This document shows, piece after piece, positions 55,506 to 64,000 of a DNA stretch of 64,000 nucleotides. The notes below the pieces were generated by a model. The model ran no database searches, was not told the DNA's origin, and saw only the letters and a program-made list of their open reading frames with translations. Every line of letters begins with the position of its first letter. Within the stretch, counting starts at the first letter, position 1. A program made the position numbers and the translations under genes. The DNA is taken from NCBI GenBank assembly GCA_029931535.1, contig JAQPZY010001500.1:1608501-1672500 (forward strand), read 5' to 3'. Origin of the DNA: Margaritifera margaritifera. Lineage: Eukaryota > Mollusca > Bivalvia > Unionida > Margaritiferidae.

Positions 55506-55807
55506 ACATATTACATCTACGATTCCCGACAGCAGGTCCTGATAGAGAAACCAATAAGACCGCACTGTTTCCGCATACTTGCTCACTCTCAACGTATGCT
55601 CGACGCCTACCACATCCACCTCTGGGTGGGGAGGATATCAAATTCTGAAATATATACGTGTTATAGGACATGTGAGGAATTAGTTCCCTATTGGCGCCCC
55701 TTTGGTATAACTTTTTTCCTTTTTTCCAGTAATACTGAGGTCAACTCATGACATTAATTATGACAAAAAGGTTTTGTATGCTCTACTACGACAGTGTTGG
55801 GGCATAT

Positions 55808-56259
55808 GGAATCAGGACACAATTAATACTTCCGGCTCAGTACCTACGAATGTAGTCCGAGTCTATTTTTAGATCATTTTTTCCTCTCTCATTTTGGTGG
55901 TGATGTATGCATTAGATTTAGTCATTCTTAGTATTGATTTAAAGGAAATTGGTTATTGTTTAGAATATGAGCATTATAGTGTGGTTGTCTGTGTGTATTT
56001 TGGCGACAGTGCACAGTGAGTAATGAGGCATTGGTGCTGATCCGGAAGTGAAATCTGTGACTCATTGCACGTTGCTTTGTTTACAGTCCAGCCATTCACA
56101 AGAATGCCGGTTAACCTTTGACAAGAACTTCAGCGTGAGTTCATCTTTGAAGATACTTTACAGCAACATATGATTGATTAGGATTTGGACACAGTGGAAA
56201 GTTCAGTACTGACAAACAAATGTAGAGACTATATAGGAAAATTAATTGTGATCTAAGGC
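55808..56259 (+). repeat. Left terminal direct repeat
   Basis: Begins GGAATCAGGACACAATTAAT and ends AATTAATTGTGATCTAAGGC. CACAATTAAT near the start is repeated inverted near the end, so each copy also has subterminal inverted repeats. Confidence 0.95.
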
Positions 56260-56269
56260 CTGTCAGTAA
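56257..56269. repeat. Candidate inner inverted repeat, left
   Basis: GGCCTGTCAGTAA pairs with TTATTGACAGGCC at 59031-59043 (12 of 13), possibly the ends of a nested 2.8 kb transposon. Confidence 0.45.
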
Positions 56270-56541
56270 GGAAGGTTATAAAAGTTTAAATTGTTATCCT
56301 GAGTTTATTATTCAAGGTAGATGCATGAAATTTGGACATTTTGTGTATATTGACTTTAAAAATAGAACTATGAAATTAAAAATTAAAAAATTTAAATATT
56401 TTTTAAAATTTAAATTAATTTTTAAAATAAAATGAAAATTTTAAAATTGTTGTAAAAAAATGCACATGTATTGAGCCTATGGGGTTGATACTCAGTATTA
56501 TCACCATGTATGTATTTCTACATCTTATAGAAGTTGCATAG

Positions 56542-56935
56542 GTGGATATTTTTGAAATTCTGTCAGAGAAAATTTTGTTCAATTCTGTGCCAGCACCTAA
56601 CAGTACTTGCATATTCTGGACAGGCAATGTAACATCAAATAGGTTATATGGGCTATTGTCATATAGGGACCCTGAGACTAACATTTGGAAAAAGAAACAT
56701 GTCCATAGACTGGCATTCACAATAAAGATGAGAAGTGTAAACATTCCAAAAGAGTTAGATGCATCGCATTTATGCCACAATAGTTTGTGTGTGTGAATGC
56801 GGATCACCGCAGCCTGGCACCCCATCATATCAACAACAAATAGGCAGTACTGCATAGGATATGGGAATTGTTTTGGACATGGTGAATTTCCAAACTGTAT
56901 GCTACAGTTGAAATTGTGATATGGAAAAATTACAG
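56542..56935 (+). pseudogene. His-Me finger (HNH-like) homing-endonuclease-type gene relic
   Basis: The frame at 56542-56796 contains CIFWTGN, LYGLLSYRDP, VHRLAFTIK and DASHLCHNSLCV. The last is the signature of the zinc-bound His-Me finger fold (compare I-PpoI-type 'SHLCHN..CVNP.HL'). After a two-base slip in TGTGTGTGTG the frame continues VNADHRSLAPHHINN, and after a stop and a second slip CIGYGNCFGHGEFPNC with the expected late Cys/His ligands. The domain is thus complete in content but broken twice. It would cut DNA if intact; here it is a pseudogene (or the assembly slipped in the TG run). Confidence 0.75.
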
Positions 56936-57036
56936 GTATAATGATATGCCCTGCACACCCACCCACCTACATCCATATAGAAATGTACATTAGCATGACA
57001 TGGCTGGCTTGCTGGTTGCATGGTTAAATGGGATTA

Positions 57037-57037
57037 G

Positions 57038-57086
<49 letters not shown>
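57037..57086. repeat. (ATTG)n microsatellite
   Basis: About 12 ATTG/TTGA units. Confidence 0.95.
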
Positions 57087-57212
57087 GAATAGATTTATGC
57101 ATTGCTGATTGTTTGTTTTGAGTAAGGAGGATGAAAGAAAGAAATCAGAGACTGGTCTTTATTTTATTTGACTATGCTGGTATGACAGTTTTATCTTAAA
57201 TCATACATACAC

Positions 57213-57279
57213 TATTTCATTCATTCATTCATTCATTCATTCATTCATTCATTCATTCATTCATTCATTCATTCATTCA
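57213..57279. repeat. (ATTC)n microsatellite
   Basis: About 16 ATTC units, continued imperfectly to about 57310. Confidence 0.95.
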
Positions 57280-57793
57280 ATGCTACATTCATTCATTCAT
57301 TAATTCATTCAGTCAGGCAGTCAGTTCATGTTATTTTAGAATATGTTTGTTTGTTTGTTTCTTTCTTTCTTTCTTTATTTATGTCTTGATATTCTGAGAA
57401 AACTGTTTCGACCTCTCCATAGGTCTCATCAGGTGGTAACAGGTAACACAACTGCACATAACATGCGTTGTGTTACCTACGGATTTCCCCACGACAGTTT
57501 TCCTTTCTGTATTATGTGTTTTTCATTGTGTCTTTTGGGCACTGTCCTTTTGTACATGGACTAAGATCCTCTTTTCTGTCTGCAGTGTCCTTGGCTCCTG
57601 GTGAACCTGTGTGTAGGAGTGATCACCCTTGGAATGACTGTGTAGCATGACTTCCTGTTCTGGGCTCAGTTCTGTACCTTAGATGAGCCTGTATCATATA
57701 TCCCTGTCTTTCCAGTACATATTTCCTGTTTTCCAGATACTTTGGATACAAATGATGGTAAGTACAGTGTTTTATCCATTTGATCCAGTGATC

Positions 57794-58797
57794 TCAGAGT
57801 ACTTGGTGAAAGTATACCCCCAAGTGTTTTACTTTTGTTCTCAGAGATGATCCAAGTCTGTTATTGAGTCTTTGTATTGTTGAATGCACTCTTGCCTCAA
57901 AGTTTCTTGAATAGTTTACATTTTTAGGTACAGAAACACTGATTGATCTGTTCACAGCCTCACATTTCTGCGTGTTTGTATTAAGTTGCAGTCTTTGTAC
58001 AACATCACAGGAAAGTTTCATTTTCAGCACTTCCAGGAGAATATTCTTATCACTTTCTGTCATGTTTAGATGAGTCACTTGATGAGGGCCCATTGTCTGC
58101 CATATCCATTTCATTTAGCTGTAAAGTAGCTTGACCTACAATGTTGGAAGCCCTTTGCATAGATGTTCTACTAGGTGGTGGAATGTAAGAGGTTGCAAGT
58201 AGGTATCTAGCCCTGGTGTTGCCCATTGGTGTACCCTGTAGACCAGCTTGAAACGTCATATTTACAGCAGCAGGATTTGGCCCAGGTTTAGCTGTTTTTA
58301 TCTCGTCATACAGCTTATACTCTGGTGACTTAAAACTGCAGTTTTTACACATCATAGTATGCTTCCAAGCAAGTCCCCATTTTGTTTCATTAGCAATTTT
58401 GAAATCAGGTCTCACATCTGTTGTCTTGATTTCCATGATGATGAATGATATCATTCCAGATTTCCACATTTTTATTCATACAGATCATACATGTCCCCTC
58501 ATGCTGATTCACTTCTGTCTCTTTCAGGGTCAGTCTTATTTTGGATGATGGCCGTAGAATTATAGCAGACCCAGGTGTGCCATTACAGTCTGGTGCCACA
58601 ACTGACTGGAGACCCCCACCTGTCGGCTTCGTCACTGCCACGAGAGAGAACTTGTCTGCATCCATTCTTCTGGTCACTTGAGCAGATGCAGCACTGGAAC
58701 TTGGTAAACTATCATCAGTCAGAAATCTGACCCCTTTGTTATGTGGAATATTTCCTGGTTTAAAAAAAGTTTTCTTCTTCTTGGTGTACCCTTTCAT
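57794..58797 (-). pseudogene. Mutator-like transposase gene relic (three frames)
   Basis: Start at 58797: MKGYTKKKKTFFKPGNIPHN, then NVEIWNDIIHHH. A frameshift near 58440 leads to PDFKIANETKWGLAWKH, MMCKNCSFKSPEYKLYDEI, GNTRARYLLATSYIPPP and MQRASNIVGQATLQLNEMDM. A second shift near 58100 leads to a third frame ending at 57794. The order 'PHNKG ... KWGL.W ... C..C.F.SP.YKLY.E ... GN...R.LLA....PPP....MQ..AN.VG' is that of multicopy invertebrate proteins I know as Mutator-like transposases. The catalytic part is missing or decayed. The family name is from memory. Confidence 0.65.
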
Positions 58798-59508
58798 GGT
58801 TTCAGTTAAAATAACTGCATGTAAAAGTACAATAATTATCCTCTCTCCCCCTTATATAACTGGGAAAAGGTGTGCTGCCCTGGTATCATAGAACTTCACG
58901 AACTCTTCAATAACATTGGAAGCCTAACATCTAAGAGCTCCTCCCCTTAAGGGGTGAAAATTACATCACTACCTTAGTTACTACCCCTAACTAGCGTATT
59001 CAGATGCCACCAGATTTCAGGTGCTACCTATTATTGACAGGCCCTGGTTTAATTACTTCACACCTGATAAGGAAAACCATTGATGTTTGTGATAAAGGAT
59101 TGGAGACATGTTGCAAAAGAACAAAATTTGTCAACTTGAATTTTTAAATTTTCATGAAAATTTAATTTAAATTTTAAAATAAAAATATGTATCATATTTT
59201 AAAATGGACTCTCCACTGAGAGTTTAGCAGCCAGGTTTAATTTCTAGTAATTTCCAGATTTGTATGAAGACTAAAAACTAACTACAGTTTATTTCAAGTG
59301 TTTATCTTAATTAATAAATTCACCATTCAACTTTAAGTTTTGTGCATTGTTCACAGTGGGCCATTTCGAAATTCATACTGTTTGTAATACAATGGTGTCA
59401 GATAAAATTTATATGCATGCATCAAATTCATTGAAACTTTGCAGCAGTATTTCAGACACATTTATTTTAGTTTTTTTTCCATTCAGGTGAAAATTTCTGA
59501 CCCTGATA

Positions 59509-59960
59509 GGAATCAGGACACAATTAATACTTCCGGTTCAGTACCTACGAATGTAATCCGAGTCTATTTTTAGATCATTTTTTCCTCTCTCATTTTGGTG
59601 GTGATGTATGCATTAGATTTAGTCATTCTTAGTATTGATTTAAAGGAAATTGGTTATTGTTTAGAATATGAGCATTATAGTGTGGTTGTCTGTGTGTATT
59701 TTGGCGACAGTGCACAGTGAGTAATGAGGCATTGGTGCTGATCCGGAAGTGAAATCTGTGACTCATTGCACGTTGCTTTGTTTACAGTCCAGCCATTCAC
59801 AAGAATGCCGGTTAACCTTTGACAAGAACTTCAGCGTGAGTTCATCTTTGAAGATACTTTACAGCAACATATGATTGATTAGGATTTGGACACAGTGGAA
59901 AGTTCAGTACTGACAAACAAATGTAGAGACTATATAGGAAAATTAATTGTGATCTAAGGC
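59509..59960 (+). repeat. Right terminal direct repeat
   Basis: Offset exactly 3701 bp from the left copy. The two differences seen are CGGTTCAG versus CGGCTCAG and TGTAATCC versus TGTAGTCC. Confidence 0.95.
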
Positions 59961-59965
59961 CATAT

Positions 59966-61420
59966 AAGTTGGTATCACAGTACCAATTGCGCAAGCCCAG
60001 GGGGGCGGAGCTTAAGGTGTAGGTATTCAGAAATAAACAACAAAACTAGCTGTGATTGGTGTATTATGTAAGAGTTGTAGTTTCTGTCTGGCTTTAAAAA
60101 AATTTGAGTCTCTTAGCAACATGTGAGATTATGTTAATTCATATGTAGATCATGTTTAGTATTTTTATGATTTTTTTAAAAATGTGATACACATTACTGA
60201 AAATGTGTCTGCTGTGACTGGACAACTCTTACCCCTGTTTAGTTCCAACAGAGTTATCTCTCTTAAATGCAATGGAGTACCTGGTTCTGTCACTGTCAAA
60301 TTGACAATCTAATATTGCTATCTATGACAGTGTGTGACACGCATCTAAAGTAGGAGAGAAGGTATATTTATTTCACCAAATGTTAACATTAAGGTTTTAT
60401 GGAAAAACAATTGGTACCGTGATGCCAGTTTTGTGTTTCTTACGAACAATGCATGGTTTTGCGTTTCTAACGTACTGTGGTGGTAAATAAACATGGTGTC
60501 ATGAACACGGTTTTTTTTTAATTGATCAAATCATGTCCTTCTTCTATGCAAAAGATGAAATTTACTATTACTATTCCTAATATCATTATCTTACTGAACT
60601 GAAATCATTATTTCTGCCCAATTGAAGAAGAAAAATATTTTGAATTTCACTTAATGCTGGGCTAGAATATGGCCGACAGTAAAAGCAAACCATCATATGA
60701 ATTCATTCAAGTGGCGTTATCACGTTAGCTTACTTGGCAAATCTCGTGACTTCCAAGAAATTGTTGGCCTATTTGGAATTTATGCCTTAATTACACTGCT
60801 GGACAAAGAAGATCTTGTTTTGGTATTAGTTCTTTAATGGTGAGTTTTTTTGAAGAAAAAAAAAAGTATGTTGCAAATCACCATTCAAAAAAAATTGCTT
60901 TTTCATAAATGTCTGCACTTTCATTACAACGAAAAAAATACAAGATACATATGATTTCAGACTTTTACAATATGGTTAGCCAAGTGATACAATTGCAGAA
61001 TTTTTTTTTTTAATTAATCTCGAAGGGCAGAAGACCAAATTGCTTTAGAAGATGCAGATTGTATAATGAATCAACTAATTAGATGATGGCGTGTGATACT
61101 GCGACATGTTCGAGTGACGAAGATATAGTCTTTCTATTTGTCATGTACGACTTAATTACCACGCCAGACAGACAAGATCTGGTTTATATATGGCCTCTTC
61201 ACTAATAAAGTTTCGTAATCAAGTAATAACGACATGATAAAAGATTGCTTTTTGATCAAATGTTTCATTTCCATGCAACATGACGTCTTTGATGGATCTT
61301 TTTTTTTTTCTCTTGGTGGAGCTATTGCAAAGGATTCAGATAGTATCTGCTCTGCGGGCACACGTGTCGTCTACCATGTTCTCTCGACAATAAAGCGAAG
61401 GTGGTAACATTTCGAACTTA

Positions 61421-61426
<6 letters not shown>
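59966..61426. other. Intergenic, nothing recognised
   Basis: No gene or repeat family identified. 60660-60790 and 61060-61160 share short phrases ('GACAAAGAAGATCT'/'GACAGACAAGATCT', 'TTAATTAC') that may mark a diverged ~350 bp duplication. Confidence 0.45.

Positions 61427-61502
<76 letters not shown>
61427..61502. repeat. (TA)n microsatellite
   Basis: About 38 TA units; gives artificial Tyr-Ile open frames on both strands. Confidence 0.97.
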
Positions 61503-61507
<5 letters not shown>

Positions 61508-61629
61508 GCAAGGCGATGGATGTTGGTGCGTGCAGGCATATCGCGGGTGCCGTAACTCTAGCGGACCAGGGTTCGAAACTCAGTAGGGGATGCATTATAA
61601 TTGTTTAACCTGTATGATATTATTATTTC

Positions 61630-61633
<4 letters not shown>
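61503..61633. other. Unique spacer between two (TA)n tracts, B-box-like site
   Basis: 'AGGGTTCGAAACTC' resembles a tRNA B box, but the A box and stems are not convincing. Confidence 0.35.
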
Positions 61634-61696
<63 letters not shown>

Positions 61697-61748
61697 AGAG
61701 AGAGAGAGAGAGAGAGAGGGGGGGCGGGGGAGAGAGAGGGAGAGAGAG
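61634..61748. repeat. (TA)n followed by (GA)n
   Basis: About 30 TA units, then GAGAGA-rich purine tract with a G7 break. Confidence 0.95.
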
Positions 61749-63688
61749 TGAACTCGGTGACTGTATGTCTTTTCGTGATCTAGTAACTTGAAAATGTGCT
61801 TTACAATGGCCAGTGTCTGGCTTCGTTGTTGTGCACTCCAATACATACAAATTTTAATGCCACATCAAACTTAAATGTGCACAATTTTTCTCCTATCTCT
61901 ACAACAAATTTCAATATTCAACAAGCGATCATGATGTTAAAATGTACTTCCTAGTTTAATCAAGTAGTAGTAGTAGTCGTAATGATGGTGGTGGTCGCAG
62001 CAGTGACTGAAGTTAACATTTCTGTGATAGTTTTCACTGGTTGTTTTCGTCGATGCCATTGTTCGCATTTGTTTGCATGCTTACGCTACGAAATTAGACA
62101 TCGTAAATCAAATATTTTTTTTCTTCAGTCGTGAATGAGTGTTGCCTTTGTGACATAGAGATATCTAAGAAATTGTATCTGCTTTACTTTGGATAATACG
62201 CATAACTGCCTGGTATGGTGGGTTTTTCGCAGACATAACATCAAGCTATTCTGATTGCCACGGCCACCCGTCTCATAACGTCTATTAGTACGGCAAAATC
62301 TACATGTCATTCTAATTCTAATCAGCTGGCAAACCAACAACACGCGATAATATTGAAATGCTACCGATTCAAATGACGGTATGATTTTGGCCAATATTTG
62401 CTAAGGGTATAGGTTAAATAATTCGGGGAAATGTCCTCTGAAAGAGGAGGTGAAAATATTACAGTACCTTTGATAGTTCCTAAGCAAATTGGTTGTCGAA
62501 AATGACGCGGTGATAAGCTCCTGTTTGCAAACATTGACAGCTTTATCCACACATCATCCTTAGCAAGAAGTTGAAGAGTTTACACAATGACATCATACTA
62601 TTTGGTCCCCTGAGAGAGAAAGAGGGGAATATTTTATCAAAACTTTTATTTTGAAAAAGCAAGAATCGATATCACGAAACGCTTATTTACTATTTATATT
62701 GTTGTAATATATTCATGTTCTTAAATCGTAATCAGAAGAAAGTTCGTACTTTTATATTTTCATTGCAAGTTAGAACTTCTGTGAGATTTATGAAATCGTC
62801 CACTGGGACTGATTTTTTTTTTTTTTTTGGGGGGGAGGGTCCGTTTACTAGACTAAGTTTATTCATAAATTTCATTATCAAAAGAAGAAAAAACAAAGAT
62901 GAGATTTCTGTTTATCAATGTACCTACAATAATAGCCACTTTACGACAAGCCGTCTGAAACTCTTGGAAATCCATGATGGTCTAGGGGGGAAAATGAACT
63001 TCTCATGAGAGCACTTGGTAGTTAAATGACTGGAGGGCAAAGTTTGACACCAGACTCAAAATTCAAAATGTTGATATTTAATGGCTATTCTCATAACGAA
63101 AGTGGAACTACACACATTTCAAAATTATCATGGGATTGTTCCCTTTATATATTTTTTATATATTTGCTAAATTTCACTAATATCCAATAAATCCTAAATT
63201 TCAAAATTTGGAGCCTTAACTCTGGGTGTTCTTATCGAGTGTATCGAATTTAATCCTGGGGGACGGAAGTGTTTTTTAAATTTTTATGTCAACTCGATGA
63301 AGAAGCTTTTCGATGATGTATCATCGGACAAAAATCTTTAACTTTCTAAGAATTTTACCTATATTTTTTATTTTTGATTCCCTTTAAAAAAAAATTAACA
63401 TTTTTACCGCTTATCTTTCATCTTTCAGGAGTACGAATTTTCCTTTATTTGGAAGAATTTATCTTCCTGAAGACTTTGGCAGTTTTTAATTTCTATGTTT
63501 TTACAGCCTTATTTGTACTTGGCACTATATAACCAGGATTGTGCTGATGTGCCGTTTAACCCACCCACCCCATACATACATACATAACTCCGAGCGCAAT
63601 TTGTGTGAATGGTACCATCAGTCTGTCGACTTATTTTTTGTCCAGGGCGTTGCAAAAAATGATGAATAATACCATCGAGACAGTTGAG
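61749..63688. other. Intergenic, no gene seen
   Basis: Slightly more CpG than elsewhere but no supported exon. Minus-strand frames at 62125-62552 are short and unlike any family I know. Poly(T)/poly(G) run near 62812-62835. Confidence 0.45.
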
Positions 63689-63874
63689 TACCATAATAGA
63701 CCCTGATCTGTGCCGTCGCATAATGTGCTGGCAGATCAGGGTATATATTGTCTGTTCTACTGATTACTCCTAACAAACTGCATAGATACAGATCTGCCGG
63801 CGCATTATGCGACAGCAGATCTGGATCTGTGCAGTTTGCAGTTGGACTCAACTTATAAGCGAATATATACAATA
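63689..63874. mobile_element. Double-hairpin MITE, copy 12 (left end truncated)
   Basis: Begins within hairpin A and ends TAAGCGAATATATACAATA; hairpin B is complete. Confidence 0.85.
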
Positions 63875-64000
63875 TCATTTGCTCTTTGAGTTCATCTGCT
63901 TGACCATCTTCCATCCTTATATGAATATTTATTTACAAGAACAGTTTTTGTTATGATCCCATCACATTTTATGCCCCTTTCTCCACTCTACCCTAACCTA
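63875..64000. other. Window end, nothing recognised
   Basis: AT-rich sequence without features. Confidence 0.5.

Larger units (their letters stand above)
55803..59965. mobile_element. Composite element with terminal direct repeats and CATAT target duplication
   Basis: Two ~452 bp direct repeats (55808-56259 and 59509-59960) differ at two positions and have no indels. Outside both ends lies CATAT (55803-55807, 59961-59965), while the inner flanks differ. The interior (3.2 kb) holds a His-Me finger endonuclease relic (+) and a Mutator-like transposase relic (-). The repeats start GG and end GC rather than TG..CA, and no primer-binding site or polypurine tract is visible, so an ordinary LTR retrotransposon is unlikely. 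Confidence 0.75.

Noticed and set aside
55299..55751. Open frames of 84-130 residues on both strands
   Set aside because: They overlap a short hAT-type MITE, have no homology I recognise, and open on both strands at once.
56415..56966. 183-codon minus-strand frame
   Set aside because: It is opposite the His-Me finger frame, which has recognisable motifs; the minus frame has none.
55803..59965. Ordinary LTR retrotransposon
   Set aside because: No gag-pol, no primer-binding site or polypurine tract, repeats do not begin TG and end CA; the cargo is endonuclease and transposase relics.
61401..61850. Tyr-Ile repeat proteins on both strands
   Set aside because: Pure (TA)n and (GA)n microsatellite translation.
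62125..62552. Minus-strand frames of 63 and 89 codons
   Set aside because: Short, no family resemblance, no splice support.

Overview
The window is a piece of a repeat-rich, AT-rich animal genome. Split coding exons with GT-AG borders, long introns, tRNA-derived SINEs, many MITEs and minisatellites all point to a metazoan. The dispersed repeat families (runs of 'GGTCAAGGTCA', double-hairpin MITEs) and the Mutator-like and His-Me finger mobile remnants suggest a mollusc, most likely a bivalve. That assignment is inference; no species marker is present.

The only convincing host gene is on the + strand, from about 2842 to 39715. It is the 3' part of a formin closest to INF2 (inverted formin). 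I reconstructed twelve exons. Their splice phases agree at every junction, giving 1172 in-frame codons and a stop at 39713-39715. In order they encode the end of an FH3/armadillo-type regulatory domain (exon 1 to early exon 3), a Gln/Ser/Asn-rich linker in place of a polyproline FH1, a full FH2 domain (end of exon 3 to exon 10), a WH2/DAD-like motif (exon 11) and a basic, disordered tail (exon 12). The first exons and promoter lie left of the window. Two FH2 positions known to matter for actin assembly appear conservatively replaced (Ile to Leu, Lys to Arg).

The introns (about 33 kb) hold tandem repeats, each intron with its own unit length (87, 64, 45, 47, 63, 67, 140, 39 and 32 bp). They also hold tRNA-derived SINEs, a mollusc-type dispersed repeat rich in nuclear-receptor half-sites, and most copies of a ~200 bp MITE built of two different hairpins. 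An 809 bp hAT-like element at 1471-2279 has a paralogous empty site at about 3630, which defines its 6 bp target duplication.

Downstream of the gene (39716-64000) I see no intact gene. The stretch holds more minisatellites, a ~140 bp tandem family (42800-44400), two long near-perfect palindromes, SINEs and MITEs. It also holds a composite-transposon-like structure at 55803-59965: two ~452 bp direct repeats, about 99.6% identical, flanked by CATAT on both outer sides. They enclose a decayed His-Me finger (HNH-like) endonuclease gene and a frameshifted Mutator-like transposase gene in opposite orientation. This is the most novel-looking item in the window.
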